The position numbers and the translations under genes were made by a program. A stretch of DNA of 64,000 nucleotides. Origin: Spirochaetaceae bacterium (lineage in GTDB: Bacteria > Spirochaetota > Spirochaetia > Treponematales > Breznakiellaceae). This document shows, piece after piece, positions 8,681-16,262 of this stretch; the stretch's first letter is position 1, and every line of letters begins with the position of its first letter. The stretch is taken from positions 1-64,000 of the forward strand of contig JAITKV010000060.1 of NCBI GenBank assembly GCA_031278215.1, read 5' to 3'. The notes beneath the pieces are model-generated. The model made no database searches and was not told where the DNA came from. It worked only from the letters and a program-made list of their open reading frames with translations.

Positions 8681-9388
8681 ATGGACGCCCAGCCGGTTTT
8701 GGTGATAGACGACGAGGTAAAGATCCTTGAACTGCTGCGATCCTACCTGGAAATAAACGGATACGCCGTTTTTTGCGCCCGCACCGGCAGGGAAGGGATG
8801 GAACTCTTCGCGAAGAGCCGGCATTCGCCGAATCCGGTTTCTTTAATACTCCTGGATCTGATGCTGCCCGATTTTTCGGGGGAAGAATTCTGCCGGCGGA
8901 TCCGGCAGGTGTCGGATGTTCCCATCATCATGATCACCGCGAAGGTGGACGAAGAAAGTATCGTCCGCGGCCTTAGCGTCGGCGCGGATGATTATGTGAC
9001 AAAACCCTTCAGCCCCCGGCAGCTTATGGCCCGGGTCCGGGCCGCGTTGCGAAGGGGCGGCGGCAAACAGGGGGAGGCGCCCTTTCTTTCGTACCGGGAT
9101 CTAAGGGCCGACGCGGAAAAACATCTTATAAGCCGGAACGGAGAGCCCCTTAATTTAACCCGGGATGAGTACCGTATCCTTACCCTGCTTATGTCGGCGC
9201 AGACAAAAATTTTTACCCGGGAAGAGATCCTCGAGGCCGTTAAGGGGGACGATTACGACGGCTTTGACCGTTCCGTGGACACCCACATAAAAAAGCTCCG
9301 GGCAAAGCTGGGGGACGATCCAAAGACCCCCAGGTATATTCTTACCGTCTACGGCATGGGGTACCGGCTGTGCCCCCGGACTCCTTGA
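8681..9388 (+). CDS. OmpR/PhoB-family response regulator
   Basis: 235 residues. The receiver domain (about 4-118) has the acidic pair DD (10-11), the phosphoacceptor Asp 59 in LILLDLMLPD, and the conserved Lys in DDYVTKPFS. The C-terminal winged-helix DNA-binding domain (about 135-232) ends in RYILTVYGMGYRL, typical of the OmpR type. The longer frame beginning with MYNRS is rejected because TATAAT overlaps it. The histidine kinase gene follows 70 nt downstream with its own promoter. The target genes are unknown. Confidence 0.95.
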   Translation: MDAQPVLVIDDEVKILELLRSYLEINGYAVFCARTGREGMELFAKSRHSPNPVSLILLDLMLPDFSGEEFCRRIRQVSDVPIIMITAKVDEESIVRGLSVGADDYVTKPFSPRQLMARVRAALRRGGGKQGEAPFLSYRDLRADAEKHLISRNGEPLNLTRDEYRILTLLMSAQTKIFTREEILEAVKGDDYDGFDRSVDTHIKKLRAKLGDDPKTPRYILTVYGMGYRLCPRTP

Positions 9389-9423
9389 CAATTTTGCCGG
9401 CTTCGCAGAAGTCCGAATTCCGC

Positions 9424-9452
9424 TTGTCTGCCGCTAAGCCGAAGTCTATGGT
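9424..9452 (+). promoter_or_regulatory. Promoter of the sensor kinase gene (leaderless)
   Basis: TTGTCT (9424-9429), a 17-nt spacer and TATGGT (9447-9452), then 6 nt to ATG 9459. No Shine-Dalgarno sequence is present. Confidence 0.55.
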
Positions 9453-9458
9453 GTATGT

Positions 9459-10922
9459 ATGAAATTTTATTTTACCGTCAGCCTTCAAAAGCGTCTGGCC
9501 CTTACCTACGCCCTGTTTATCGCCGCGGCCCTGGGCGGCCTAAGCCTGGCAATTAATTTTTTTACCTCCGTAACCTTTAACGCGTTGATAAAAGAAAACA
9601 TCAGCAGAAAGAGCGACGAAATAGTCTGGGTCATGGGGGAACTGTACAATCCCCTGATCCGGAATTTTAACGGCCCCGGGGTGGAGGCCCTGGGAATGCA
9701 CTTTGTCCACGAGGGGTACATCGTTACCGTGGAAGACCGGCGGGGGGAGCCGGTATGGGACGCCCGATCCTGCGATATGGAACAGTGCGTGGAAGTAATA
9801 AACGACATCGCCTTCCGGATGGAGCAGGATTTCCGGCTTCGGGGGGGCATAGAAAAACAGCGGCGTCCGGTGCTGTACAATAACAGAACCGTGGGAACGG
9901 TGGTCATAGAAACCTACGGTCCGTTTTTTTACAGCGAAACGGAAACCCGGTTTTTACAATCCCTCCACAGGCTCCTTTTAATTGCCGGCGTTGTCCTTGC
10001 CCTCCTGGGGGCCGGTATTTCCGTACCCCTTTCCCGGAGCATCGCAAAGCCGGTCCGGAAGGCCGGGGAAGCGGCCCGGCGGATAGCCCAGGTCCACAGC
10101 ATCCCGGTGGTTCCCGGCCCCCCTCCGGCCGGAACGGATCCCGGGGGGCTTGTGATTAGAATAAACGACCGGTATAAGACCCGGGAACTACGGGACCTTT
10201 CCCGGTCCATCAACGAACTAGCCCGGGAACTGGAGGAAGGGGAACGGCGCCAAAGGCGGCTTATCGCCGACCTTGCCCACGAATTGCGGACCCCCCTTAC
10301 CTGTCTGCAGGGAAACATGGAGGCCATGATTGACGGGGTGTATACGCCGGACCGGGAACGCCTTGAAAGCTGCTACGAAGAAATAATACGGCTTAGCGCT
10401 CTGGTGGCGGATCTAAATATCCTTGCAAGCCTTGAGGGGTCTTTGCCGGAACCGGCGCCCCTTAACAAAACCACTTTTGATCTTGCGGGGCTGGTACGGG
10501 CCGCGGCGGAACAGTTTGCCCCCGGGGCCCGGGAAAAGGGAATTGGCCTGCGTCTGGACCTGGCGGAAAGCTTCGTTACCGCCGATTACGACCGGCTTAA
10601 GCAGGTATTTATCAACCTCCTTTCCAACGCGGTAAAATACACAGACCGGGGCAGTATATGCATCGCCATAACAAGGGCGAAGGTTCCCGGCGCGGCCTGG
10701 GACGTTACTGTGGCCGATACGGGCATCGGCATACCGGAAAAGGATCTTCCCCATATCTTTGAACGCTTTTACCGTTCCGACAAATCCCGCAGCCGCAGCA
10801 CCGGCGGCGCGGGAATAGGACTTGCCATTGCCGCCGCGATCGTCCACGCCCACGGCGGAACCGTTACCGCGGAAAGTCCCGGCGGGGAAGGGGGAGGGGC
10901 CCTGTTCCGGGTCCGGCTGTAA
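9459..10922 (+). CDS. Two-component sensor histidine kinase
   Basis: 487 residues, an inner membrane protein. TM1 is at about 12-35, followed by an extracytoplasmic region (about 36-165), TM2 (about 172-190) and a HAMP domain. The dimerisation box carries the phosphoacceptor His in LIADLAHELRTPLTCLQG. The ATPase domain shows the N box NLLSNAVKYTD, G1 DTGIGIPEKD, F box FERFYRSDKS and G2 GGAGIGLAIA. All catalytic motifs are present, so it should be active. It is the likely partner of the regulator encoded just upstream. The HAMP region contains an unusual proline-rich insertion near VVPGPPPAGTDPG. Confidence 0.95.
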   Translation: MKFYFTVSLQKRLALTYALFIAAALGGLSLAINFFTSVTFNALIKENISRKSDEIVWVMGELYNPLIRNFNGPGVEALGMHFVHEGYIVTVEDRRGEPVWDARSCDMEQCVEVINDIAFRMEQDFRLRGGIEKQRRPVLYNNRTVGTVVIETYGPFFYSETETRFLQSLHRLLLIAGVVLALLGAGISVPLSRSIAKPVRKAGEAARRIAQVHSIPVVPGPPPAGTDPGGLVIRINDRYKTRELRDLSRSINELARELEEGERRQRRLIADLAHELRTPLTCLQGNMEAMIDGVYTPDRERLESCYEEIIRLSALVADLNILASLEGSLPEPAPLNKTTFDLAGLVRAAAEQFAPGAREKGIGLRLDLAESFVTADYDRLKQVFINLLSNAVKYTDRGSICIAITRAKVPGAAWDVTVADTGIGIPEKDLPHIFERFYRSDKSRSRSTGGAGIGLAIAAAIVHAHGGTVTAESPGGEGGGALFRVRL

Positions 10923-10940
10923 CGCCCCGCGGAAGCCGGA

Positions 10941-11306
10941 TTATGGTAAAACCACCCGGAACCCCACGGCGCCGTATTGGTTGCGCTGTCATTGGTGGAG
11001 ATCCGCAGTACCGCGCCATAGCCGGTACCGGTGTAGTACACCGGCGTTTTCCCGTCCATCTCGCTGTACGCGTTGCACCACGCCACCGCGTCCTGCCAGC
11101 TAATACCCGTTACCGGTTCCGTTTTTGCCGCGGTGGGGGCCGCCGGTTCCATCGTCCCCCTCACGGCCCTCGTTGGCTATGGTGTATACATCCGCACCCC
11201 GGGCGGCAGTATCGGTTGCCCGGGTATACACCTCGTGCCACAGTTCGCAGGTGGTTTCGTATTTCGCAATCCTAAAGGGGCTTAACTTTACCGTGCGGCG
11301 CCCGCG
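10941..11306 (-). pseudogene. Decayed fragment of a formylglycine-generating-enzyme (SUMF1) domain protein
   Basis: Read leftward from 11306, the strand encodes TVKLSPFRIAKYETTCELW, then, after a frame change near 11150, EPVTGISWQDAVAWCNAYSE and GKTPVYYTGTGYGAVLRIST. After a second frame change near 10975 it ends in the canonical family terminus QYGAVGFRVVLP plus TAA (10941-10943). These are the N-terminal, middle and C-terminal pieces of a SUMF1/FGE-sulfatase domain with the central part, usually GYRLPTEAEWEYAARG, deleted. It cannot make a functional protein. It lies between the kinase gene and pyrE, opposite in strand to both. Confidence 0.85.
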
Positions 11307-11335
11307 TTGACAAAGCCGGCGGATGATTTTACCAT
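11307..11335 (+). promoter_or_regulatory. pyrE promoter (leaderless)
   Basis: TTGACA (11307-11312), a 17-nt spacer and TACCAT (11330-11335), then 6 nt to ATG 11342. The near-consensus -35 box and exact spacing support it. No ribosome binding site is seen. Confidence 0.7.
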
Positions 11336-11341
11336 GGGGTC

Positions 11342-11959
11342 ATGAAGGACGCGGCGGACAAGGATCTTTCCCCGGCGCTGGAGCTTTTGCGGGAATCCGG
11401 GGCGCTCCTGGAAGGCCACTTTCTGCTCTCTTCGGGCCGCCATTCGGACAGGTACTTTCAATGCGCCCGGCTCCTGCAGTACCCCGAAAAGGCCGCCGCG
11501 GTTCTTGCCCCGGTGGCGGAGCGGATCCGGGCCGATGCCGCGGCGGGGAATATTGCCGTGGATGCCCTGGCGGGCCCCGCCATAGGGGGGATCCTTGCGG
11601 CCTACGAACTGGGCCGGCAGCTGGGGCTTCCGGCCTTTTTTACCGAGCGGGGCGACGACGGGATCATGACATTGCGCCGGGGTTTTGAGATAAAACCGGG
11701 AAGCCGTATTCTTATTACCGAGGACGTAATTACCACGGGGAAATCCTTCGGCGAATGCGCCGGGGTGCTGGAAGCCCGGGGGGGAATTGTCAGCGCCCTG
11801 GCCTGCGTGGTGGACCGCCGGGCCCCGGGGGTGGAAGTTCCCTGGCCCCTTTACGCCGCCTGCCGGGTGGACGCGCAAAACCTGGACCCCGGGGACTGCG
11901 AACTGTGCAGGCAGGGCCTGCCCCTGGTAAAGCCCGGTTCACGAAAGGTAGGCCAATGA
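11342..11959 (+). CDS. pyrE: Orotate phosphoribosyltransferase
   Basis: 205 residues, normal length. The PRPP-binding loop is RILITEDVITTGKSFGE (about residues 120-136). The N-terminal LLSSGRHSDRYFQC and the central GPAIGGILAAYELGRQLG also fit PyrE. It joins orotate to PRPP to form OMP in the cytoplasm, the fifth step of UMP synthesis. The stop codon overlaps the ATG of the ankyrin gene (ATGA), so the two are probably translated together, although no functional link is obvious. Confidence 0.95.
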   Translation: MKDAADKDLSPALELLRESGALLEGHFLLSSGRHSDRYFQCARLLQYPEKAAAVLAPVAERIRADAAAGNIAVDALAGPAIGGILAAYELGRQLGLPAFFTERGDDGIMTLRRGFEIKPGSRILITEDVITTGKSFGECAGVLEARGGIVSALACVVDRRAPGVEVPWPLYAACRVDAQNLDPGDCELCRQGLPLVKPGSRKVGQ

Positions 11960-12660
11960 AAGGATTCCGCAGGTTTTTCGTGCTTTCCCCCCTTTGTATT
12001 GTCTCCATACTGGTCCTGGGTTCTGGAACTCTTCTTTTTGCCGAAGAAAATCCGGACCGGATAGAAAATCCGGATCAAGCCGAAAATCTAAATCGGGGGG
12101 AAGATCCTGATAAAACAGAAAACCCGGACCGGATAGGACAGGAAGAAAAGGATGCGGCTCTCCTGGCGGAACTGCAGGAAGGGAATATTTCCCGGGTAAA
12201 AGCCCTTTTAAAAGCCGGGGCGGATCCAAACAGGCCCGACCAGAACGGAAGGACCGCCGCCTGGCTTGCGGTGGATATGTATTCGGGGGCCGCTGATCTG
12301 CTGGAGCTTCTGGCGGATGCGGGGCTCCGCTTTGATACCCTTGACCGCCGGGGAATTTCACCCCTTTTCCGGGCCGCCGGATGGGGGAGCAGCAAAGCCG
12401 GGGCCCTTTTGTTTATCCTGAACTGGGAAGAAAAAAACAGTCCCGGTTTTACCGGGGGCAAAACAAGCCGGAGCGCTTACCTTTCTTCCGTGCTGGCTGA
12501 AGTATGCGAAGTTCCGAGGCGCGAAGAGGAAGCCGCGGCCCTGTTTGCCGCGGGGGCGGACCTGTCGGCCTTTGTAAGATCCGGGGAGGGGGGGCCGTTT
12601 TGTCAAATTTTCCGGCCCGTTCGTACTATCCGCTCTTTATACGCCAGGGTCTTCCCGTGA
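11956..12660 (+). CDS. Secreted ankyrin-repeat protein, N-terminal part (frameshifted at a G7 tract)
   Basis: A signal peptide (about residues 1-30, ending LLFAEE) precedes a charged stretch of repeated EN/DPDR-type units and then ankyrin repeats such as VKALLKAGADPNRPDQNGRT. The frame is good up to FVRSGEGG at G7 (12588-12594) and then runs into an unrelated tail that stops at 12660. One extra G would join it to the next frame and give a protein of about 597 residues. It is coupled to pyrE by an ATGA overlap. Either the gene is broken, it is switched by tract length, or the tract is a sequencing error. Confidence 0.8.
   Translation: MKGFRRFFVLSPLCIVSILVLGSGTLLFAEENPDRIENPDQAENLNRGEDPDKTENPDRIGQEEKDAALLAELQEGNISRVKALLKAGADPNRPDQNGRTAAWLAVDMYSGAADLLELLADAGLRFDTLDRRGISPLFRAAGWGSSKAGALLFILNWEEKNSPGFTGGKTSRSAYLSSVLAEVCEVPRREEEAAALFAAGADLSAFVRSGEGGPFCQIFRPVRTIRSLYARVFP
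12588..12594 (+). repeat. G7 tract at the ankyrin frameshift
   Basis: Seven G residues sit exactly where the two ankyrin frames should meet. A G8 tract restores one continuous frame. Confidence 0.85.
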
Positions 12661-13748
12661 ACATCCAGGACCGCCAGGGCGAAACCCTTCTGATGAAGGC
12701 CCTGAACTTCGGCGATGAAGATTTTGCCAAAGTCCTGCTTGAGGCGGGGGCGGATCCGAATATCAGGGACGCCTCGGGCCGCAGCGCCCTGATGAACGCC
12801 CGCAGCGCCCCCATGATCCGGCTGCTGCTGGATCGGGGGGCCGACGCCGCGGCCCTGGATATGAATGGCAGGGGGTTGATTCACTATGCCTATCCCCATA
12901 CTAAAGATACCCTGCAGGCCCTGTTTGCCGCGGGGGCCGGGCTTGATCGTCCCGACAATGAAGGATATACGCCGCTGATGCGGACGGCGATGAAAACAAG
13001 ATGGTACTACGGCGTTACCCAGCCGCAGGAATATATAGAGGCCCTGCTTGAACTGGGGGCGGATCCTCTTAAAAAGGGACCCCAGGGCGAAACGCTGCTG
13101 CTTTTGTATCTAAATGCCGAGCGGTATGATGCCCCGTCGGTTTCACTGGTACAGCTCTTTTTGAACGAGGGGATAGATCCCGCCGAAGCGGATGATTCGG
13201 GAAATTCTCCCCTTTCCCTGATCCTTAAAAGAGACGACCGTCTGAAGAGTACCTTGGAAATTCGCAGGATCCTCACGGCCGCAGTGGACAAGAAGACCCT
13301 GTCCGACGTCAAAGCCCGGCTGCGCCGGGAACGCCGGGAGGAATTTGCCGGGGAAATTCCAGATAAGCTTTCTGTATCGGCCCTGCTTCTTTCGCTTCCG
13401 GCCTATGCGGGTCTTTCGGTCTGGGCCAGGGAAGGATTATACCGGGATAACAGGGAAGCAAACTGGATGGCCCCGGTTAACGCCGCTTTTACCGGTTTTG
13501 TTTCCGGCGCCGCGTTAAGTTATTTTCTGTTTGGTTTTTCCCCCTGGACCCAGAAAACATTTAATCCCTTTCAACGGGTTGTTCTATCCTTTATTATCTG
13601 TCCCCTGGCGGGGGCGATTACCGGGGGCGTCTTCGCCGGCGTACCCCAGATCCGCGAAGCCTTTGCCCATAACCGGATACTGTATTATCTTCCCTCCGCC
13701 GCGGCGGGCGCGTGGTTTACCGTAAGCATTATCATGATCTGGATCTAG
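12594..13748 (+). CDS. Ankyrin-repeat protein, C-terminal part with membrane helices
   Basis: This continues the protein above in the next frame, starting AVLSNFPARSYYPLF. At least five ankyrin units are visible (AKVLLEAGADPNIRDASGRS, ALLELGADPLKKGPQGET and others). After residue about 290 of this part come three hydrophobic segments (near VSGAALSYFLFGF, LSFIICPLAGAITGGVF and AAAGAWFTVSIIMIWI), so the full protein would carry its repeats outside the membrane and anchor at the C-terminus. The start given is the frame junction, not a start codon. The first in-frame ATG is at about 12693. Confidence 0.8.
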   Translation, partial: AVLSNFPARSYYPLFIRQGLPVNIQDRQGETLLMKALNFGDEDFAKVLLEAGADPNIRDASGRSALMNARSAPMIRLLLDRGADAAALDMNGRGLIHYAYPHTKDTLQALFAAGAGLDRPDNEGYTPLMRTAMKTRWYYGVTQPQEYIEALLELGADPLKKGPQGETLLLLYLNAERYDAPSVSLVQLFLNEGIDPAEADDSGNSPLSLILKRDDRLKSTLEIRRILTAAVDKKTLSDVKARLRRERREEFAGEIPDKLSVSALLLSLPAYAGLSVWAREGLYRDNREANWMAPVNAAFTGFVSGAALSYFLFGFSPWTQKTFNPFQRVVLSFIICPLAGAITGGVFAGVPQIREAFAHNRILYYLPSAAAGAWFTVSIIMIWI

Positions 13749-13849
13749 GGAAGTTCCGAAAACCCCGGTTTGCTTCCCGGTGTTTTGGCCAAACAGGTTC
13801 CGGAAAAAATGGTTTTCCAGGCGCCCTTTAGCCGTCTTTGGACTCTGCC

Positions 13850-13855
13850 GATAAT
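13850..13855 (+). promoter_or_regulatory. Possible -10 box for the VWA gene
   Basis: GATAAT lies 7 nt before ATG 13863, the same spacing as at other genes here. No convincing -35 is seen. Confidence 0.35.
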
Positions 13856-13862
13856 TAAAACG

Positions 13863-14984
13863 ATGGGCCGTCGTTTTTTTCATCTTTTTTTCCTCTTTTG
13901 TCCCCTTTTGCTTGCGGCTCAGAATGGATCCTTTCAGGAACTGGGCATTACACCGGAAGACATACGCATCGAGCAGCATGCAGACGGGGGTTTTCATCTT
14001 TATATCCGCAAGAAGCCGGGGATGGGTTCCGTCCTGCTTACCGAATCCACCAGGGATCCGGCCCTTCGGGCCGCCAACTACGCGTACCGGGCCCCCCAAT
14101 GGAACCCCGTAAACGGCGACGAAATCCGGCTGCTGGACGGACGGCCTATCCCCAAGTCGTCCCAAATCTGGTCTTTGATAGATTCCACCCCGGAACATCA
14201 CCCCGAACTGGGGACGGCTTTTCATATTTACATACCCTACATCTTGCACTACGGATACGAAAATTCCCGGTCCGGGGAAGTATACGTGGTGGACGGGACC
14301 TACCTTAACATCCGGGCCTTTGCGCTTCCCTACGGGGATTACCGGGGCGGCTTTAGGGATAATCCCTTTACCCTGGAAGTAAGCCAACAGCCCCTGCCGG
14401 GCCCCCCGGCGGCTAATTTTATGCGGGAAACAGAAGAAAGTTTTTCCGTGATCAGCGCGTGGGGCCGGGGCGAACTGGTTCGCTCCCAGGGTCCCGCGGA
14501 TCTGGTGGATAAGATCCGGAGCATCTTAGATCCGGAACGGGGAAAGCCGCTGGACCTGGTTGTCTGTCTGGATACCACCGGTTCCATGAAAGACGATATA
14601 GAGGCAATAAAAAAGGGCCTGGCCCCCATGCTTGGGGAATTTTTAAACGGTTCCCCGCGATTCCGCATCGGTTTGACGCTGTATAAAGATTATTACGAGG
14701 AATACCTAACCAGGATTATTCCTTTTACCGGGGATATTAATGAATTGCAGCGGAACCTTGACGGCATATCTCCCCGGGGGGGAAAGGATATACCCGAGGC
14801 GGTTTACGAGGCGCTCTATGACGCGGTCCTTAAATACCCCTGGGAGGCGGAATCCAGGCTGATCATCCTTATCGGGGACGCCCCCCCCCATCTTCGGCAG
14901 CGGGGAAAAATTTCCGGGGACGCCGTTCGGCAGGCCGCGGAAGAACGGAACCTCAAGGTCCACGCGATTATTCTTCCCCAGTAG
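13863..14984 (+). CDS. Secreted von Willebrand factor A domain protein
   Basis: 373 residues. ATG 13863 begins a signal peptide (FFHLFFLFCPLLLAAQ). The middle region (about 25-210) is not recognised. A VWA domain fills the C-terminal half, starting DLVVCLDTTGSMKDDIEAIK. The metal-site motif DTTGS departs from the usual DxSxS only at the first Ser. The later GLTLYKDYYEEY and LIILIGDAPPH also fit the VWA fold. VWA domains mediate metal-dependent protein contacts, and the export signal suggests a periplasmic or surface role. The frame extends upstream to 13770, but that part lacks a signal sequence. A G10 tract follows the stop. Confidence 0.85.
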   Translation: MGRRFFHLFFLFCPLLLAAQNGSFQELGITPEDIRIEQHADGGFHLYIRKKPGMGSVLLTESTRDPALRAANYAYRAPQWNPVNGDEIRLLDGRPIPKSSQIWSLIDSTPEHHPELGTAFHIYIPYILHYGYENSRSGEVYVVDGTYLNIRAFALPYGDYRGGFRDNPFTLEVSQQPLPGPPAANFMRETEESFSVISAWGRGELVRSQGPADLVDKIRSILDPERGKPLDLVVCLDTTGSMKDDIEAIKKGLAPMLGEFLNGSPRFRIGLTLYKDYYEEYLTRIIPFTGDINELQRNLDGISPRGGKDIPEAVYEALYDAVLKYPWEAESRLIILIGDAPPHLRQRGKISGDAVRQAAEERNLKVHAIILPQ

Positions 14985-14985
14985 A

Positions 14986-14995
14986 GGGGGGGGGG
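14986..14995 (+). repeat. G10 homopolymer tract
   Basis: Ten G residues begin one base after the stop codon of the VWA gene and lie about 60 nt before the next promoter. Confidence 0.9.
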
Positions 14996-15055
14996 CGGAC
15001 GCGCCGGCAGGGCGGCCCTTCCCGCAGATCCGCAACAGCGGCCCGTTCCCGTGGT

Positions 15056-15084
15056 TGACAGAATATTCGGAATGTGAAATACTC
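15056..15084 (+). promoter_or_regulatory. Promoter of the 15.1-kb secreted protein gene
   Basis: TTGACA (15056-15061), a 17-nt spacer and AATACT (15079-15084). Transcription would start near 15091, just before the GGGAGGG ribosome site at 15094-15100. Confidence 0.65.
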
Positions 15085-15107
15085 TTAATTATACCGGGAG
15101 GGTACCC

Positions 15108-15674
15108 ATGCGATATAATTTTCCCCGAAACCGTATTATGCGGGCGGTTTTTTTTGCCCTGTTCTTTTTTAGTCTCTGCGCCGCCGGGAGCGCCCAGGAC
15201 GGGTCCTGGCGGACCGTAGATTCCGCCGCCGATCTGCTGGGATCCTGGGAGGGAACCGAAAACCTGCAGATCCCCGAGAATCAAGAAGGACTTATTCCCG
15301 CTTCTTTTTTAAAACTTGTGGTAAAACTGATATGTACCAAGGACGATGCAACGATTTTGCTGGAGATGGACTTTACCCAGTTCTTTACGGACCTGACGGC
15401 CCTGCCCCAGGTTAAAGAAACGGGCATTAGCAAAGAGGCGCTTTGGGAATTTGTGGCTTCCCAATTTCTGGAGATGTATCCGGGAATGTCAATCCAGGGT
15501 TATTCCATAACCTACCAGCAGGTCGAGACGGTGGAAACGTTTTTAAACGATGATTCTTTAATGATTAACAACCGCCGGAACAGGCTTAAAATTGTATTTC
15601 CCGTGCCGGTAAACCTGGGCTTGGGGGATGCAGGTTTGCCGGAAATTGTACTGGTTAAAAAACGCGGACCCTAG
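15108..15674 (+). CDS. Small exported protein of unknown function
   Basis: 188 residues. A signal peptide (about 12-30, cleavage after AAGSAQ) is followed by a domain with LLGSWEGTENLQIPENQEG, reminiscent of small lipocalin-like periplasmic proteins, where GxW near the N-terminus opens a beta barrel. That resemblance is weak and no family is claimed. It has its own promoter, a strong GGGAGGG ribosome site and a terminator 14 nt after its stop, so it is a single-gene unit. Confidence 0.75.
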   Translation: MRYNFPRNRIMRAVFFALFFFSLCAAGSAQDGSWRTVDSAADLLGSWEGTENLQIPENQEGLIPASFLKLVVKLICTKDDATILLEMDFTQFFTDLTALPQVKETGISKEALWEFVASQFLEMYPGMSIQGYSITYQQVETVETFLNDDSLMINNRRNRLKIVFPVPVNLGLGDAGLPEIVLVKKRGP

Positions 15675-15687
15675 GAGCTTGCAGGGT

Positions 15688-15714
15688 AAAAAACCGCCCC
15701 ATCGGCGGTTTTTT
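15688..15714. terminator. Bidirectional intrinsic terminator
   Basis: AAAAAACCGCC, loop CCATC, GGCGGTTTTTT: a perfect 11-bp stem with A and T runs on both sides. It serves the plus-strand gene ending at 15674 and the minus-strand lipoprotein gene ending at 15745. Confidence 0.93.
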
Positions 15715-15744
15715 AGATTTTTATGCACGAAGCGCAGCAGGCCC

Positions 15745-16125
15745 CTAGCGTCCCTGTTCGGCAAGCCGGGACAGCATCTTTTCCGAAAGTACCCTAAACT
15801 GGGCCGGGAGCGATTCTCCCCCCGGTTCGGCATAGAGGGCTAAAAGATTTTCAAAACCCTGCCTGGCCTCCGCGTATTTTTTCTGCTTGTACTTGATAAA
15901 GGCAATTTCGTACTCTCCGGTACAAAGGTGTTCTCCCACATTGCCGTAGCGCTCCAAAAGGGCCTGGTAGTACTGCAGGGCCCCCTTGTAGTTATTAACG
16001 TCCGTAGCCTTCTGGGCATTTTGGATGATCTTTGCCGGGGTCATATCCTCCGGAATATCTATGGGGCCCGAAACGCATGAAACCGGCAGCAAAAGGGCCC
16101 ACAGGATGCCGAATTGGATTTTCAT
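15745..16125 (-). CDS. Small TPR-type lipoprotein
   Basis: 126 residues from ATG 16125. The N-terminus has a lipobox (LLPVSC), so it is predicted to be lipid-anchored. The rest is two or three helical hairpins of TPR character (KGALQYYQALLERYGN, YAEARQGFENLLALYAE), as in short relatives of BamD/YfiO or YbgF. The function is not identified. TATAGT (16137-16132) lies 6 nt before the ATG with no ribosome site, predicting a leaderless transcript. The longer frame starting at 16233 would displace the lipobox and is rejected. Confidence 0.8.
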   Translation of the reverse strand: MKIQFGILWALLLPVSCVSGPIDIPEDMTPAKIIQNAQKATDVNNYKGALQYYQALLERYGNVGEHLCTGEYEIAFIKYKQKKYAEARQGFENLLALYAEPGGESLPAQFRVLSEKMLSRLAEQGR

Positions 16126-16131
16126 ACCCGA

Positions 16132-16137
16132 ACTATA
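16132..16137 (-). promoter_or_regulatory. TATAGT -10 box of the lipoprotein gene
   Basis: TATAGT on the minus strand, 6 nt before ATG 16125. The -35 region is weak (TTTTCT at 17-nt spacing). Confidence 0.45.
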
Positions 16138-16226
16138 CTCCAAAATCCCCGGGAAGAAAAGGGGTGCAAGCCCGATCTGCCGAAAATTCACGGGTCCGCA
16201 GCCGTAAACATGTACCCGGGGCGGAA

Positions 16227-16255
16227 TTGACAAGGGCGGGTTTTTTCTGTAACAC
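16227..16255 (+). promoter_or_regulatory. argC promoter (leaderless)
   Basis: TTGACA (16227-16232), a 17-nt spacer and TAACAC (16250-16255), then 7 nt to ATG 16263. It probably drives the whole arg cluster. Confidence 0.65.
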
Positions 16256-16262
16256 CTTGAGT

